DNA of 7,471 bases from Deltaproteobacteria bacterium (GTDB lineage: Bacteria; Desulfobacterota; Deferrimicrobia; Deferrimicrobiales; Deferrimicrobiaceae). Both the position numbers and the translations under genes were made by a program. Below, piece by piece: positions 1-6,900 of the stretch. The notes beneath the pieces are model-generated. The model worked only from the letters and a program-made list of their open reading frames with translations, was not told the DNA's origin and searched no databases. The stretch lies in NCBI GenBank assembly GCA_025357175.1, contig JANXPS010000245.1, forward strand, positions 1-7,471. The letters run 5' to 3'. Positions within the stretch are counted from its first letter, which is position 1. Each line of letters starts with the position of its first letter.

Positions 1-690
1 GGGCAGATCGACGCGGGCCGCCAGCGCCACGACCAGCACGCAGACGTTCAGGGAATGGGTCACGGTGTAGTCGTCATGCGACTGCAGGCGCATAAGCCGG
101 TCGATCAGAAGCCCCTCCTCCCGCAGCCCCGACATGATCGACGACACGATGTCGCGGCCCTCGTCGACCCGCCCCTTCGAACTTCCGGCGGTGAGCGCCA
201 GCAGGACGTCCTTGAGCACATCGGTCGCCCCTGCGAGGATGTCGGACTGCGGTGCCGGCGCCGCAAGACCCGTCGCATGTCCCCGAGCGCCCGAGACGTT
301 CTCGATCTTCCCGTAGCTGATCGCCTCCCACCGCTGGGCGGACGGGTTCCCGCCCGTTTCCGCGAGGAAATAGACGAACCGCTTGAGTTCCCCGAAGGTG
401 ATTTCCTGGCGGACGAGCACTTTCTCGATCCCTTTTTCCTGGACCAGCCTGTTGAGGCGCGACAGCGTGGCGTTGAGTCCGATGAACGGTTGCTCGTCGA
501 CGACGATGTGGTCCGCGAAAAACCCGATGTTCAGCCCCCCCAACTGCTGCGACGCCCCCTGGACCCGCTCGAACAGCCGCAGCATCAGCGCCTGCACCTT
601 GGGGTGGCTTTCGGGATAGGTCGACGCGCCCTGGATGGCGAGCGCCAGGTCGGCAACCACCTGGAAGAGTTCGTCCCGGGTCGTCGTCAT
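1..690 (-). CDS. HD-GYP domain protein, N-terminal part (runs off left edge)
   Basis: The frame is open from an ATG at 690 to base 1, giving 230 residues. Residues about 5-148 form an alpha/beta N-terminal domain with the signature TYPESHP (residues about 24-30), related to the N-terminus of the upstream HEAT protein. Residues about 150-200 look like a helical linker. At the edge comes HDDYTVTHSLNVCVL (205-219), which matches the opening helix of HD-GYP domains (pattern D-x-Y-T-x-x-H-S-x-N-V). HD-GYP proteins are usually cyclic-di-GMP phosphodiesterases, but the metal-binding HD pair and the GYP motif would lie beyond the edge, so activity cannot be judged. No signal peptide or membrane segment is seen; probably cytoplasmic. 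The start overlaps the stop of the upstream gene as ATGA, with a GAGG ribosome site at 696-699 five bases upstream, so translation is probably coupled. Family call is good; substrate is inferred. Confidence 0.85.
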   Translation of the reverse strand, partial: MTTTRDELFQVVADLALAIQGASTYPESHPKVQALMLRLFERVQGASQQLGGLNIGFFADHIVVDEQPFIGLNATLSRLNRLVQEKGIEKVLVRQEITFGELKRFVYFLAETGGNPSAQRWEAISYGKIENVSGARGHATGLAAPAPQSDILAGATDVLKDVLLALTAGSSKGRVDEGRDIVSSIMSGLREEGLLIDRLMRLQSHDDYTVTHSLNVCVLVVALAARVDLP

Positions 691-2720
691 GCCGGCCTCA
701 TCGTCTTTAGAAGACTTGCGCACTGTTCCTTGACGATCGCCCGGCGGCAGTCGAGCCCCCTGTGGAGGTAAGAGGCGGCCCGCGTTCCTCCGCAGCAAAA
801 GATGGCGTTCGCCGCATCGATCCGAAGGGAATCCTCCTTGGCCGAGGGGAGGAGCGATTCGGAAAGCAGGATCCGGCCGAGCGACGAAACCGCCTCCTGC
901 GCCCTCAGCTTGCCAAGCGCCATGATCGCCTCCCTTCTCACGCGATAATCGTCGTGCTCGAGCATCCGCATGAGTTCTGGAGCCGCCCGCAAATCGCCTA
1001 TGCCGCCCAGGATGAGGCACAGGTTGCGCACGAAATACCAGTGGGGATCATCCAGCTGCACGGTGATCGCCGGGACCGCGACGGGGGCGAATCGGGCGCA
1101 GAGCCCGAGCAGCGTCCGGCGGCTGGCTTTCGAGCCTTCGGTCAGCAACCGGTCGAGGATCGCCTCGATCGACGAGTCGGCGAACGACACGATGATTTCC
1201 TGGATCGCATCCCGGTCGGCCGACTGGAGCTCCGGCGACAGGTAGAGGTCGAGGACGTGCGCGAAATCCATTTCGCCGATCACGCCCCGGATCACCGGCT
1301 TCCGGGTGTCGGGCGCATCGGTCCCGATCGACGCCAGCGTCGACAGGATCCCGTTCAGGAGGACGAACTCCTTCCGGGAAACGAGGTTCGGGATGATCTT
1401 GCGGATGTCTTCGAGGATGCCCAGGTATTCGTCTTCAGGACTGTCGTCCGTCAGCAGCTCGAGCAGCACAGACGTGGCCTTCCGGTGGAGCGACTCGTCC
1501 GTGAACCCGTGGGCGTAGGCCGGGTCGAAAGGAACGGTCCCCGGAGGGAGGGAATACCCGCCTCCGAGCGACGAGATCGATTCGAGCAGGTTTCCGTGGT
1601 CCTGCCCGATGTACGCGTCTTCGGACCGGGTCAGCAGGAAGCTCTCGACCGTCTCCCAAGTCTTCTGGGCAAAATAATCCTTGGTGCGCCGGCTCTCCCG
1701 AACGTGCTCGCGCGCCTTGGGCATCAGTCCGTTCCCGGCGTTGCGCTCGGAGGCGATGATCTCGAAGATCTTGCGGAGCCGCCGCCCACCCTTCTCCTCG
1801 GCGGACAGGAACGCGGCGATCATGTCGAGGAACTCCTCGTCGGAATTGCCCGCTGTCAGCGCCTGCCCGAACAGGTATTCGAGCGCCGCGCCGTCCTGGC
1901 CGCTCCGGGGCGACATCTCCTCGAAGCCCTTGTCGAGGAACTCCAGCACCTGCCCCTTCCGGTCGGCGGGAAGACGGCCGATCATTTCCCCCAGGCGGCC
2001 AAGCAGCTTCTGGACAAGCTCGGGCGATACCGCTTCGGCAGCCGTCTCCTCCGGCGTGGCGAAGTGGATGCCCGCCTCGGAAGCGGCGGAAGCGCGCCTC
2101 AGGATCGCGGGCAGCATCTCGGGAGAAACGGAGAGTTCCTGGAAAAAACGCTCTCCCTGCGCATCGCCGTCGACCTGGTTCTCGGTGAGCAACATCCGCC
2201 ACAGGTCGTTCTCACGGCCGGATTTCGTCTCGACCGCTCCCGATTCGTCGGGCGATACGATCCGGCGCGAGAGCACGTCCTTGTAGTTGTAGGGGTAGAC
2301 GCCGATCCCCCGGACGCCCGCCTTGCCGAGGATCGCTTCCAGCGTGCCGCCGGTTTTTTCGATCGCCAGGTCGTGAAGACCACGAAGGAAAACCAGCAGG
2401 CCCTGCGGATCGGCCTCCGCGGAGAAATCGAGCGTGGCGACCTGGTTGAGAAACAGCGCCTCGGTAAGCCGGTTCACCAGATGCTGGCCGATTCCCAGGA
2501 ACGTGTCATGGTAGAGAACCTTGTCCTTGGCGACGCCGAACAGGAGGTGTCCCGACGGCTCTTTGGAAATCTGCGCGGCCAGGATGCCGTGCAGCGTTTC
2601 CGCGCGACCTGCAAGCGAGGGGTGTCCGGCCTGGTACATGCCGATCCAGTTGTAGGCGCGGGCCAGTTCGACGAGCAGTTGCTCTATTTCCGGGTATGGC
2701 TTTGTTTTCGACTCGGGCAC
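687..2720 (-). CDS. HEAT-repeat protein with HD-GYP-partner-type N-terminal domain
   Basis: This is a 677-residue protein of unassigned function. Residues about 10-136 form a domain resembling the N-terminus of the downstream HD-GYP protein (here MYQAGHPSL at 28-36, then a strand-rich stretch and VFLRGLHDL). Residues about 140-550 are mostly helical and acidic with no motif I recognise. From about 556 to 677 there are HEAT-like helix pairs, the clearest being the stretch containing LGGIGDLRAAPELMRML and the following RVRREAIMALGKL. HEAT arrays are protein-interaction scaffolds. No signal peptide or membrane helix is visible, so it is probably cytoplasmic. The start is GTG at 2720. It is preferred over the ATG at codon 28 because the first 27 codons encode a helix that aligns with the partner's N-terminus. 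The ribosome site is weak (AAAGG at 2733-2737, 12 bases away). It lies 24 bp after tex and overlaps the next gene by 4 bp, suggesting co-transcription. A partner or scaffold role for the HD-GYP protein is inference. Confidence 0.85.
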   Translation of the reverse strand: MPESKTKPYPEIEQLLVELARAYNWIGMYQAGHPSLAGRAETLHGILAAQISKEPSGHLLFGVAKDKVLYHDTFLGIGQHLVNRLTEALFLNQVATLDFSAEADPQGLLVFLRGLHDLAIEKTGGTLEAILGKAGVRGIGVYPYNYKDVLSRRIVSPDESGAVETKSGRENDLWRMLLTENQVDGDAQGERFFQELSVSPEMLPAILRRASAASEAGIHFATPEETAAEAVSPELVQKLLGRLGEMIGRLPADRKGQVLEFLDKGFEEMSPRSGQDGAALEYLFGQALTAGNSDEEFLDMIAAFLSAEEKGGRRLRKIFEIIASERNAGNGLMPKAREHVRESRRTKDYFAQKTWETVESFLLTRSEDAYIGQDHGNLLESISSLGGGYSLPPGTVPFDPAYAHGFTDESLHRKATSVLLELLTDDSPEDEYLGILEDIRKIIPNLVSRKEFVLLNGILSTLASIGTDAPDTRKPVIRGVIGEMDFAHVLDLYLSPELQSADRDAIQEIIVSFADSSIEAILDRLLTEGSKASRRTLLGLCARFAPVAVPAITVQLDDPHWYFVRNLCLILGGIGDLRAAPELMRMLEHDDYRVRREAIMALGKLRAQEAVSSLGRILLSESLLPSAKEDSLRIDAANAIFCCGGTRAASYLHRGLDCRRAIVKEQCASLLKTMRPA

Positions 2721-2744
2721 GGGATGATTATACCTTTAACCCCG

Positions 2745-5108
2745 TCAGGACGGCTTGCGCGCCTTCGCGAACGCTTCGGCGAAGGCGGAAAGCGGAGCGA
2801 CCGTGTTTTGCCGCTCCGACCGGCCCTGGACCGGCCTGCCACCCCCTTTCGCCTGCCGGGGGCTCCCGCCGGGGTGCTGCGGCCCGGGGCCGGATGCGGC
2901 GCGCGGACCCGTCGGGGAGGTGCGGGACGGGGCTGCAACCGTCCCGCCCGGGGGCGCCGGCGCAGCGGGCGTCTCGTTGCTCCGCATCGACAGGGCGATC
3001 CGCCGGCGTTCCAGGTCGACCTCGATCACCGTGACGCTGACGCGCTGCTGAACCTTCACCACTTCGGCGGGATCCTTGACGAACCGGTCTGCCAGGCGGC
3101 TGACGTGCACCAGGCCGTCCTGGTGGACGCCGATGTCGACGAAGGCGCCGAACGCCGTGACATTGGTCACGAGCCCCGGCAACGTCATGCCGACCACGAG
3201 GTCTTCCATCTTCTCGACACCGTCCTTGAAGCGGACCGCCTCGAAACGTTCGCGCGGGTCGCGCCCGGGCCTCGCCAGCTCCGCCAGGATGTCGGTCAGC
3301 GTCGGCAGCCCGACCTTCCCTGTCGCGTACCGGGACAGGACGATCTTTTCCCTCAAGCCCGCGTCGCGCATCAGGTCGGACGGCGTGCAGCCCAGGTCGC
3401 GCGCCATCGTCTCGACGATCGGATAACTCTCGGGGTGAACCGCGCTGCCGTCGAGCGGATTCTCGCCGCCGCGGATGCGCAGGAAACCGGCCGCCTGCTC
3501 GAACGCCTTGGGACCCAGCCGCGGCACTTTCCTGAGCGCCGCCCGCGAGATGAACGGGCCGTTCTCGTCCCGGTGCGACACGACCGATGCGGCGAGCGCG
3601 GGACCCAGCCCGGAAACATATGAAAGAAGCTGCCTGCTTGCCGTATTGACCTCGACGCCGACGCCGTTGACGCAGCTTTCGACCACGTCGTCGAGCTCCC
3701 GCTTGAGCGCGGCCTGTTCGACGTCGTGCTGGTACTGGCCGACGCCGATCGACTTCGGGTCGAGCTTGACGAGTTCGGCCAGCGGGTCCATCAGACGCCG
3801 GCCGATCGACACGGACCCGCGCACCGTCAGGTCGTGGTCGGGAAATTCCTCGCGCGCCACCTCGGACGCGGAATAGATCGAAGCCCCGCTTTCGTTGACC
3901 GAAACGACGGGAGGCGCGCCGGGAAGCGGCAGCGACCGTAGGAACGTTTCGGTCTCGCGTCCGGCCGTCCCGTTGCCCACCGCGATCAGCTCGACGCCGA
4001 ACCGGGCGCACATCGACAGGACCGCCTCGCCCGCATCGCTGCGCTGCCTTTCGGACGCGTGCGGATAGATCGTCTCCGTATGCAACAGTTTCCCCTGCCG
4101 GTCGAGGCATACCGCCTTGCAGCCGGTGCGGAATCCGGGATCGAGCGCGAGCACGTTTTTCTGCCCGGCCGCGGACGACAAAAGCAGTTGCCGCAGGTTC
4201 GACGCGAACACGCGGATCGCGTCGGCGTCGGCTCTCCGGCGCCCCTCCATGCGCGCCTCGGTCTCGATCGCGGGCCCGAGAAGACGGCGGAAGCCGTCCT
4301 CGGCGGCCGCCCCGACCTGGCGCGACGCTTCTCCGTCGCCCCGGACGAAGCGCCCGCGGAGCAACGCCGCAGCCGCATCCTCGTCGGGCGTCAGCCGCAG
4401 ATAGAGGAACCCTTCCTTCTCGCCGCGCCGCATCGCGAGCACCCGGTGGGACGGGGCGGACGCCGCCGGCTCTTCCCACTCGAAATAGTCGCGGTACTTC
4501 GCACCTTCCGTTTCCTTTCCGGGCGCCATGCGGCTGCGCAGAATCCCTTTTTCAAGGTAAAGCGCCCGCATCGCCGCCCTTGCGTCCGCATCTTCGCTCA
4601 TCCGCTCGGCCAGGATATCGCGCGCGCCGGCCAGCGCCTCGTCCACGGATGCGACCCCTTTTTCCGGATCGACGAACGACGCCGCTTCGGCCGCCGGATC
4701 GATCGGCCCCTGCGCCCAGAGCAGTTCCGCCAGGGGGTCGAGCCCCCTTTCACGGGCGATCGTTGCGCGAGTGCGACGCTTGGGCCGGAACGGCAGGTAG
4801 ATGTCCTCGAGCGCGGAAAGCGTGACCGCCCCGACGACCTTCCGCTCGAGGTCGTCTGTCAGCAGTCCCCGCTCGGCCAGCGACGCGAGTACCGCCTCCC
4901 GCCGCTTGTCGAGTTCGGCCATCTGCTCGAGCCGGTCGCGGATCGCGGCGACGGCGACCTCGTCGAGCGTCCCCGTCGCCTCCTTCCGGTAGCGGGCGAT
5001 GAAGGGAACCGTGGCGCCGTCGGCCAGGAGCGCCGCCGTGGCCGCCACCTGCGCATCGCCGATCGACAGCTCGCGCGCGACGGCTGAAATGTGGGGGTTT
5101 ATCGTCAT
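2745..5108 (-). CDS. tex: Tex-family transcription accessory / S1 RNA-binding protein
   Basis: At 787 residues this is close to the family's usual 720-780. Tex is a cytoplasmic nucleic-acid-binding protein related to eukaryotic Spt6, thought to act on RNA polymerase or mRNA. The helical N-terminal region contains the hallmark VPFIARYRKEATGTLDE (34-50) and LEDIYLPFRPKRRTRA (100-115). A YqgF/RuvC-like domain starts at LALDPGFRTGCKA (320-332) and runs to about 445, including VGNGTAGRETE. The highly conserved SIGVGQYQHDV (453-463) follows, then helix-hairpin-helix segments at about 495-560 (SYVSGLGPALAASVV, KVPRLGPKAFEQAAGF). The S1 domain is about 637-709 (GLVTNVTAFGAFVDIG). Residues 710-787 are a Pro/Gly/Ala-rich, probably disordered tail ending APLSAFAEAFAKARKPS. 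The ATG at 5108 has an AGGAGG at 5120-5125, spaced 11 bases. It is probably the first gene of the tex-HEAT-HD-GYP operon. Family assignment is secure. Confidence 0.97.
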   Translation of the reverse strand: MTINPHISAVARELSIGDAQVAATAALLADGATVPFIARYRKEATGTLDEVAVAAIRDRLEQMAELDKRREAVLASLAERGLLTDDLERKVVGAVTLSALEDIYLPFRPKRRTRATIARERGLDPLAELLWAQGPIDPAAEAASFVDPEKGVASVDEALAGARDILAERMSEDADARAAMRALYLEKGILRSRMAPGKETEGAKYRDYFEWEEPAASAPSHRVLAMRRGEKEGFLYLRLTPDEDAAAALLRGRFVRGDGEASRQVGAAAEDGFRRLLGPAIETEARMEGRRRADADAIRVFASNLRQLLLSSAAGQKNVLALDPGFRTGCKAVCLDRQGKLLHTETIYPHASERQRSDAGEAVLSMCARFGVELIAVGNGTAGRETETFLRSLPLPGAPPVVSVNESGASIYSASEVAREEFPDHDLTVRGSVSIGRRLMDPLAELVKLDPKSIGVGQYQHDVEQAALKRELDDVVESCVNGVGVEVNTASRQLLSYVSGLGPALAASVVSHRDENGPFISRAALRKVPRLGPKAFEQAAGFLRIRGGENPLDGSAVHPESYPIVETMARDLGCTPSDLMRDAGLREKIVLSRYATGKVGLPTLTDILAELARPGRDPRERFEAVRFKDGVEKMEDLVVGMTLPGLVTNVTAFGAFVDIGVHQDGLVHVSRLADRFVKDPAEVVKVQQRVSVTVIEVDLERRRIALSMRSNETPAAPAPPGGTVAAPSRTSPTGPRAASGPGPQHPGGSPRQAKGGGRPVQGRSERQNTVAPLSAFAEAFAKARKPS

Positions 5109-5132
5109 CTGGTCAGGATCCTCCTGGCATGC

Positions 5133-5179
5133 AATTGAAAACGGCTCCGCCGGCCCCCTGAAAGGGCCGGCGGAGCCGT
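5133..5179 (-). terminator. Intrinsic terminator after the FKBP gene, just before tex
   Basis: A perfect 16-bp GC-rich stem (arms 5141-5156 and 5164-5179) closes a 7-base loop. On the minus strand it is followed by TTTCAATT (5140-5133), a short, imperfect U-tract. It lies 55 bases after the FKBP stop and no T-run exists on the plus-strand side, so it serves minus-strand transcription. Only about seven bases separate it from the tex ribosome site, so it could also attenuate read-through into tex. Confidence 0.8.
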
Positions 5180-5234
5180 GATACCGACGGGTCGGGCGGC
5201 GAGACCTGGGCGGTCGTCGCCGGGGGCGAAGTTC

Positions 5235-6041
5235 TTAGTGGCCGTGCCCGCTGCCGCCGCCCATTCCGCCCATTCCGCCCATGCCGCCCATTCCGCCCAT
5301 GCCGCCCATGCCGCCCGCCTTGGCGCCTTCCTTGCCGCCTTCCTTGATGGCGACAAGCTCGACCTCGAAGAGCAGCGCTGCATTGGGACCGATCACGCCG
5401 CCCGCTCCCTTGACGCCGTAGGCTAGGTCGGACGGGACGAAGAGCTGCCACTTGGAGCCGACCTTCATCTTCTGAAGCGCCTCGGTCCAGCCGGGGATGA
5501 CGCCGTTGACCGGGAAAACCGCGGTCTGGTTGCGCTTGTAGGAGCTGTCGAATTCGGTGTTGTCGATCAGCGTCCCGCGGTAGTTCGTCTCGACCAGGTC
5601 GGTCGGCTTGGGGAGCGCGCCTTCGCCTTCCTTGATCACCTTGTACTGAAGACCGCTGGGAAGCGTGACGACGCCTTCCTTCGACTTGTTCGCCGCAAGG
5701 AATTCCTCGCCCGCCTTCTTGTTCTTCTCGATGGCGGCCTTCGTTTTCGCTTCCTGCTTGGCGTTGACCTCGGTCTGGAGATTGGTCAGGACCTCCTTGA
5801 GCTGGGCCTCGTCGAGTGCCGCCGGTCCGCCGGTGAGCCCGTCCTTCATGCCGCGAAGGATCAGGGTGTTGTCGACGTCGATCTCGTCGTTCGCAAGGTT
5901 GGTCTTGAGATTGGTGCCGAAGCTCAGGCCTATGCCGTAACTGACCTTGTCCCGCTTGTCCTTCAATTCCACGCCGTCCCCTCCGAATGCCAGATTTGCC
6001 GAAAGCACGACGGCCAAAACCGCGAGTCCCCAAGTTTTCAT
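5235..6041 (-). CDS. Exported FKBP-type peptidyl-prolyl isomerase (FkpA/Mip type) with GGM-repeat tail
   Basis: This 268-residue protein is a predicted periplasmic prolyl cis-trans isomerase and folding chaperone. Residues 1-20 are a Sec signal peptide (MKTWGLAVLAVVLSANLAFG, likely cut after AFG; no lipobox Cys). Residues about 31-118 form the helical FKBP_N dimerisation domain, beginning DKVSYGIGLSFGTNL and ending in a charged helix. The FKBP catalytic domain spans about 126-233. Its substrate-pocket residues match the family: Y154, F164-D165, V181-I182, W185 in NGVIPGWTEALQKM, Y208 in DLAYG and F225. Residues 243-260 are six GGM repeats, followed by GGGSGHGH; this tail is unusual for FkpA/Mip proteins. 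The ATG at 6041 has an AAAGGA ribosome site at 6048-6053. The gene appears to be a single transcription unit with its own promoter and terminator, divergent from the FnIII gene. The family call is firm; the exact orthologue (fkpA or mip) is not claimed. Confidence 0.95.
   Translation of the reverse strand: MKTWGLAVLAVVLSANLAFGGDGVELKDKRDKVSYGIGLSFGTNLKTNLANDEIDVDNTLILRGMKDGLTGGPAALDEAQLKEVLTNLQTEVNAKQEAKTKAAIEKNKKAGEEFLAANKSKEGVVTLPSGLQYKVIKEGEGALPKPTDLVETNYRGTLIDNTEFDSSYKRNQTAVFPVNGVIPGWTEALQKMKVGSKWQLFVPSDLAYGVKGAGGVIGPNAALLFEVELVAIKEGGKEGAKAGGMGGMGGMGGMGGMGGMGGGSGHGH
5262..5315 (-). repeat. Six tandem 9-bp repeats encoding GGM
   Basis: Six consecutive 9-bp units, reading CATTCCGCC or CATGCCGCC on the plus strand, encode residues 243-260 of the isomerase as (GGM)6. 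The units differ only at one wobble position. Such arrays are prone to replication slippage, so copy number may vary between strains and the stretch may be assembly-sensitive. Confidence 0.9.
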
Positions 6042-6079
6042 GCGAGATCCTTTCAGGACGAACCTTCCGGTTTTCCTAT

Positions 6080-6107
6080 GGGTGATTTTCGGGCAATTGT
6101 ATCACCC
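6080..6107. promoter_or_regulatory. 7-bp inverted repeat in the divergent intergenic region
   Basis: GGGTGAT (6080-6086) and ATCACCC (6101-6107) form a perfect inverted repeat with a 14-base spacer. The right arm overlaps the extended -10 proposed for the isomerase gene. The spacing would suit a dimeric regulator bound about two helical turns apart, but no regulator gene is in the window. It could also be chance or a weak hairpin. Confidence 0.35.
6096..6104 (-). promoter_or_regulatory. Candidate extended -10 promoter of the FKBP gene
   Basis: On the minus strand the bases read TGATACAAT, a TGn extension plus TACAAT, one mismatch from the sigma-70 -10 consensus. No convincing -35 hexamer lies 16-18 bases upstream, which is common for extended -10 promoters. 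Transcription would start near 6089, leaving a leader of about 48 bases before the ATG at 6041. The rest of the 126-base gap (6042-6167) shows no other clear signal for the isomerase gene. Confidence 0.4.
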
Positions 6108-6167
6108 CGAGCGCCCGATCTGCGTTAAAATATTGGTCACACTGTTACGAAAGAAGCAGGGAAACCG

Positions 6168-6872
6168 ATGCGTCTGCGAACAATCGCCGCCCTCTGGGCG
6201 CTTTTTTTTATGGTCCTTGCCCCCCCTCCGGCGCACGCCGCGCGGAAGGGAGCGAAAGCCGGGAAAACGGCTGCGGCAAAAAGCAGCGCGCCCCAGCAGA
6301 AATCCCGGCACACCGCCTTCTGGACCTGCTCCGACGGCAAGGGAACGGTATCCCTTTTCTGGCTTCCGACCGGCGGAGACTGGCCCGAGGGCGGATTCCG
6401 GCTCGAGCGGATCACCAAGGGCTCCGCGACGGTTCTGGCTCCGAAACTCGGTCCCGGCCTCGACGCCTCCACGCTCATGCGGATCCCCGACGCGCAGGCC
6501 GAGGAAATCCGCGCCTTTTCCGACAAGCTGACGCAGCAGACGCTTACCGAGGACGACCAACGCGCCTCCATCGTCAAGATGGGGGGCACCGCCACGATCG
6601 ACATCGCCTACGGATTGGCGCTCGGCGTGCGCTACGTCGATTCCGGGCGCGGAGTCGGCAAGCGCAGCTACCGGCTCACGCTGATGGGGGCCGAAGGCAA
6701 GTCCGAAATGACGATCGACAGCGACGAGGTCGATCCCCTCAAGCGAACAGCCGGACCGGCCCAGGCGGTCGGCCTGCGGGCGAAACCGCTCATCGACAGC
6801 GTCGCCCTGTACTGGAGCGACCCGCCGGTCGATCAACAAGCCCCGGTCGTCGCGTACATGGTAGACCGCTCC
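6168..6872 (+). CDS. Exported fibronectin type III protein, N-terminal part, broken at about 6872
   Basis: The start ATG at 6168 follows an AGGGA ribosome site at 6158-6162 with a 5-base spacer. Residues 1-24 are a signal peptide ending AHA (cut likely before A25; no lipobox), followed by a Lys/Ala-rich linker to about residue 46. Residues about 48-185 include an FnIII-like beta segment (HTAFWTCSDGKGTVSLFWLP, later GKRSYRLTLMG). From about 202 a second FnIII domain opens (SVALYWSDPPVDQQAPVVAY, then MVDRS at 231-235). After that the frame stays open to a TGA at 7295, but the translation becomes Arg/Ser/Cys-rich and unlike a protein. It is antisense to a convincing minus-strand FnIII reading frame, so I end the supported coding region at 6872. 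The domain is left half complete. FnIII proteins are typically extracytoplasmic binding or structural proteins; the specific role is unknown. No convincing promoter was found upstream. Confidence 0.7.
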
Positions 6873-6900
6873 ATCGGAAGCAGGAAGTCGGCCGCGACCG
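6873..6900. other. Apparent inversion or chimera junction inside an FnIII gene
   Basis: Coding signal switches strand in this interval. To the left, the plus strand encodes a plausible FnIII half-domain ending VDRS. To the right, the minus strand encodes FnIII sequence whose Pro-rich tail remains plausible down to the Lys codon at 6901-6903. Neither frame has a stop at the switch: the plus frame stops at 7295 and the minus frame at 6790. Two real genes overlapping antisense by about 500 bp is much less likely than a rearranged single gene. No insertion sequence or recombination site is recognisable here. Confidence 0.6.

Noticed and set aside
55..771. Plus-strand open frame of 238 codons opposite the HD-GYP gene
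   Set aside because: It is codon-aligned antisense; the minus strand carries the recognisable HD-GYP start and the domain shared with the HEAT protein.
762..3623. Plus-strand open frame of 953 codons, antisense to the HEAT gene and part of tex
   Set aside because: It is codon-aligned with both minus-strand genes, which happen to share a frame, and is open only because those genes avoid TTA, CTA and TCA codons. The translation is Arg/Gly/Pro-rich with no domain, while the minus-strand proteins are clearly real.
2728..4479. Minus-strand open frame of 583 codons overlapping tex in another frame
   Set aside because: It is an Arg/Gly/Ala-rich translation typical of an off-frame shadow in GC-rich DNA; tex in the correct frame has all its family motifs.
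4059..5087. Plus-strand open frame of 342 codons opposite the tex N-terminus
   Set aside because: It is the antisense shadow of tex in the codon-aligned frame, with no recognisable domain.
5262..5315. Tandem repeats considered as a CRISPR array or iteron origin
   Set aside because: The units are 9 bp, contiguous and in frame, encoding GGM inside the isomerase, with no spacers.
6121..6148. Possible plus-strand promoter for the FnIII gene (TAAAAT at 6126-6131 or TGTTAC at 6143-6148)
   Set aside because: Neither has a recognisable -35 at 16-18 bases, and the -10 matches are weak. A promoter must lie in this gap, but I cannot place it.
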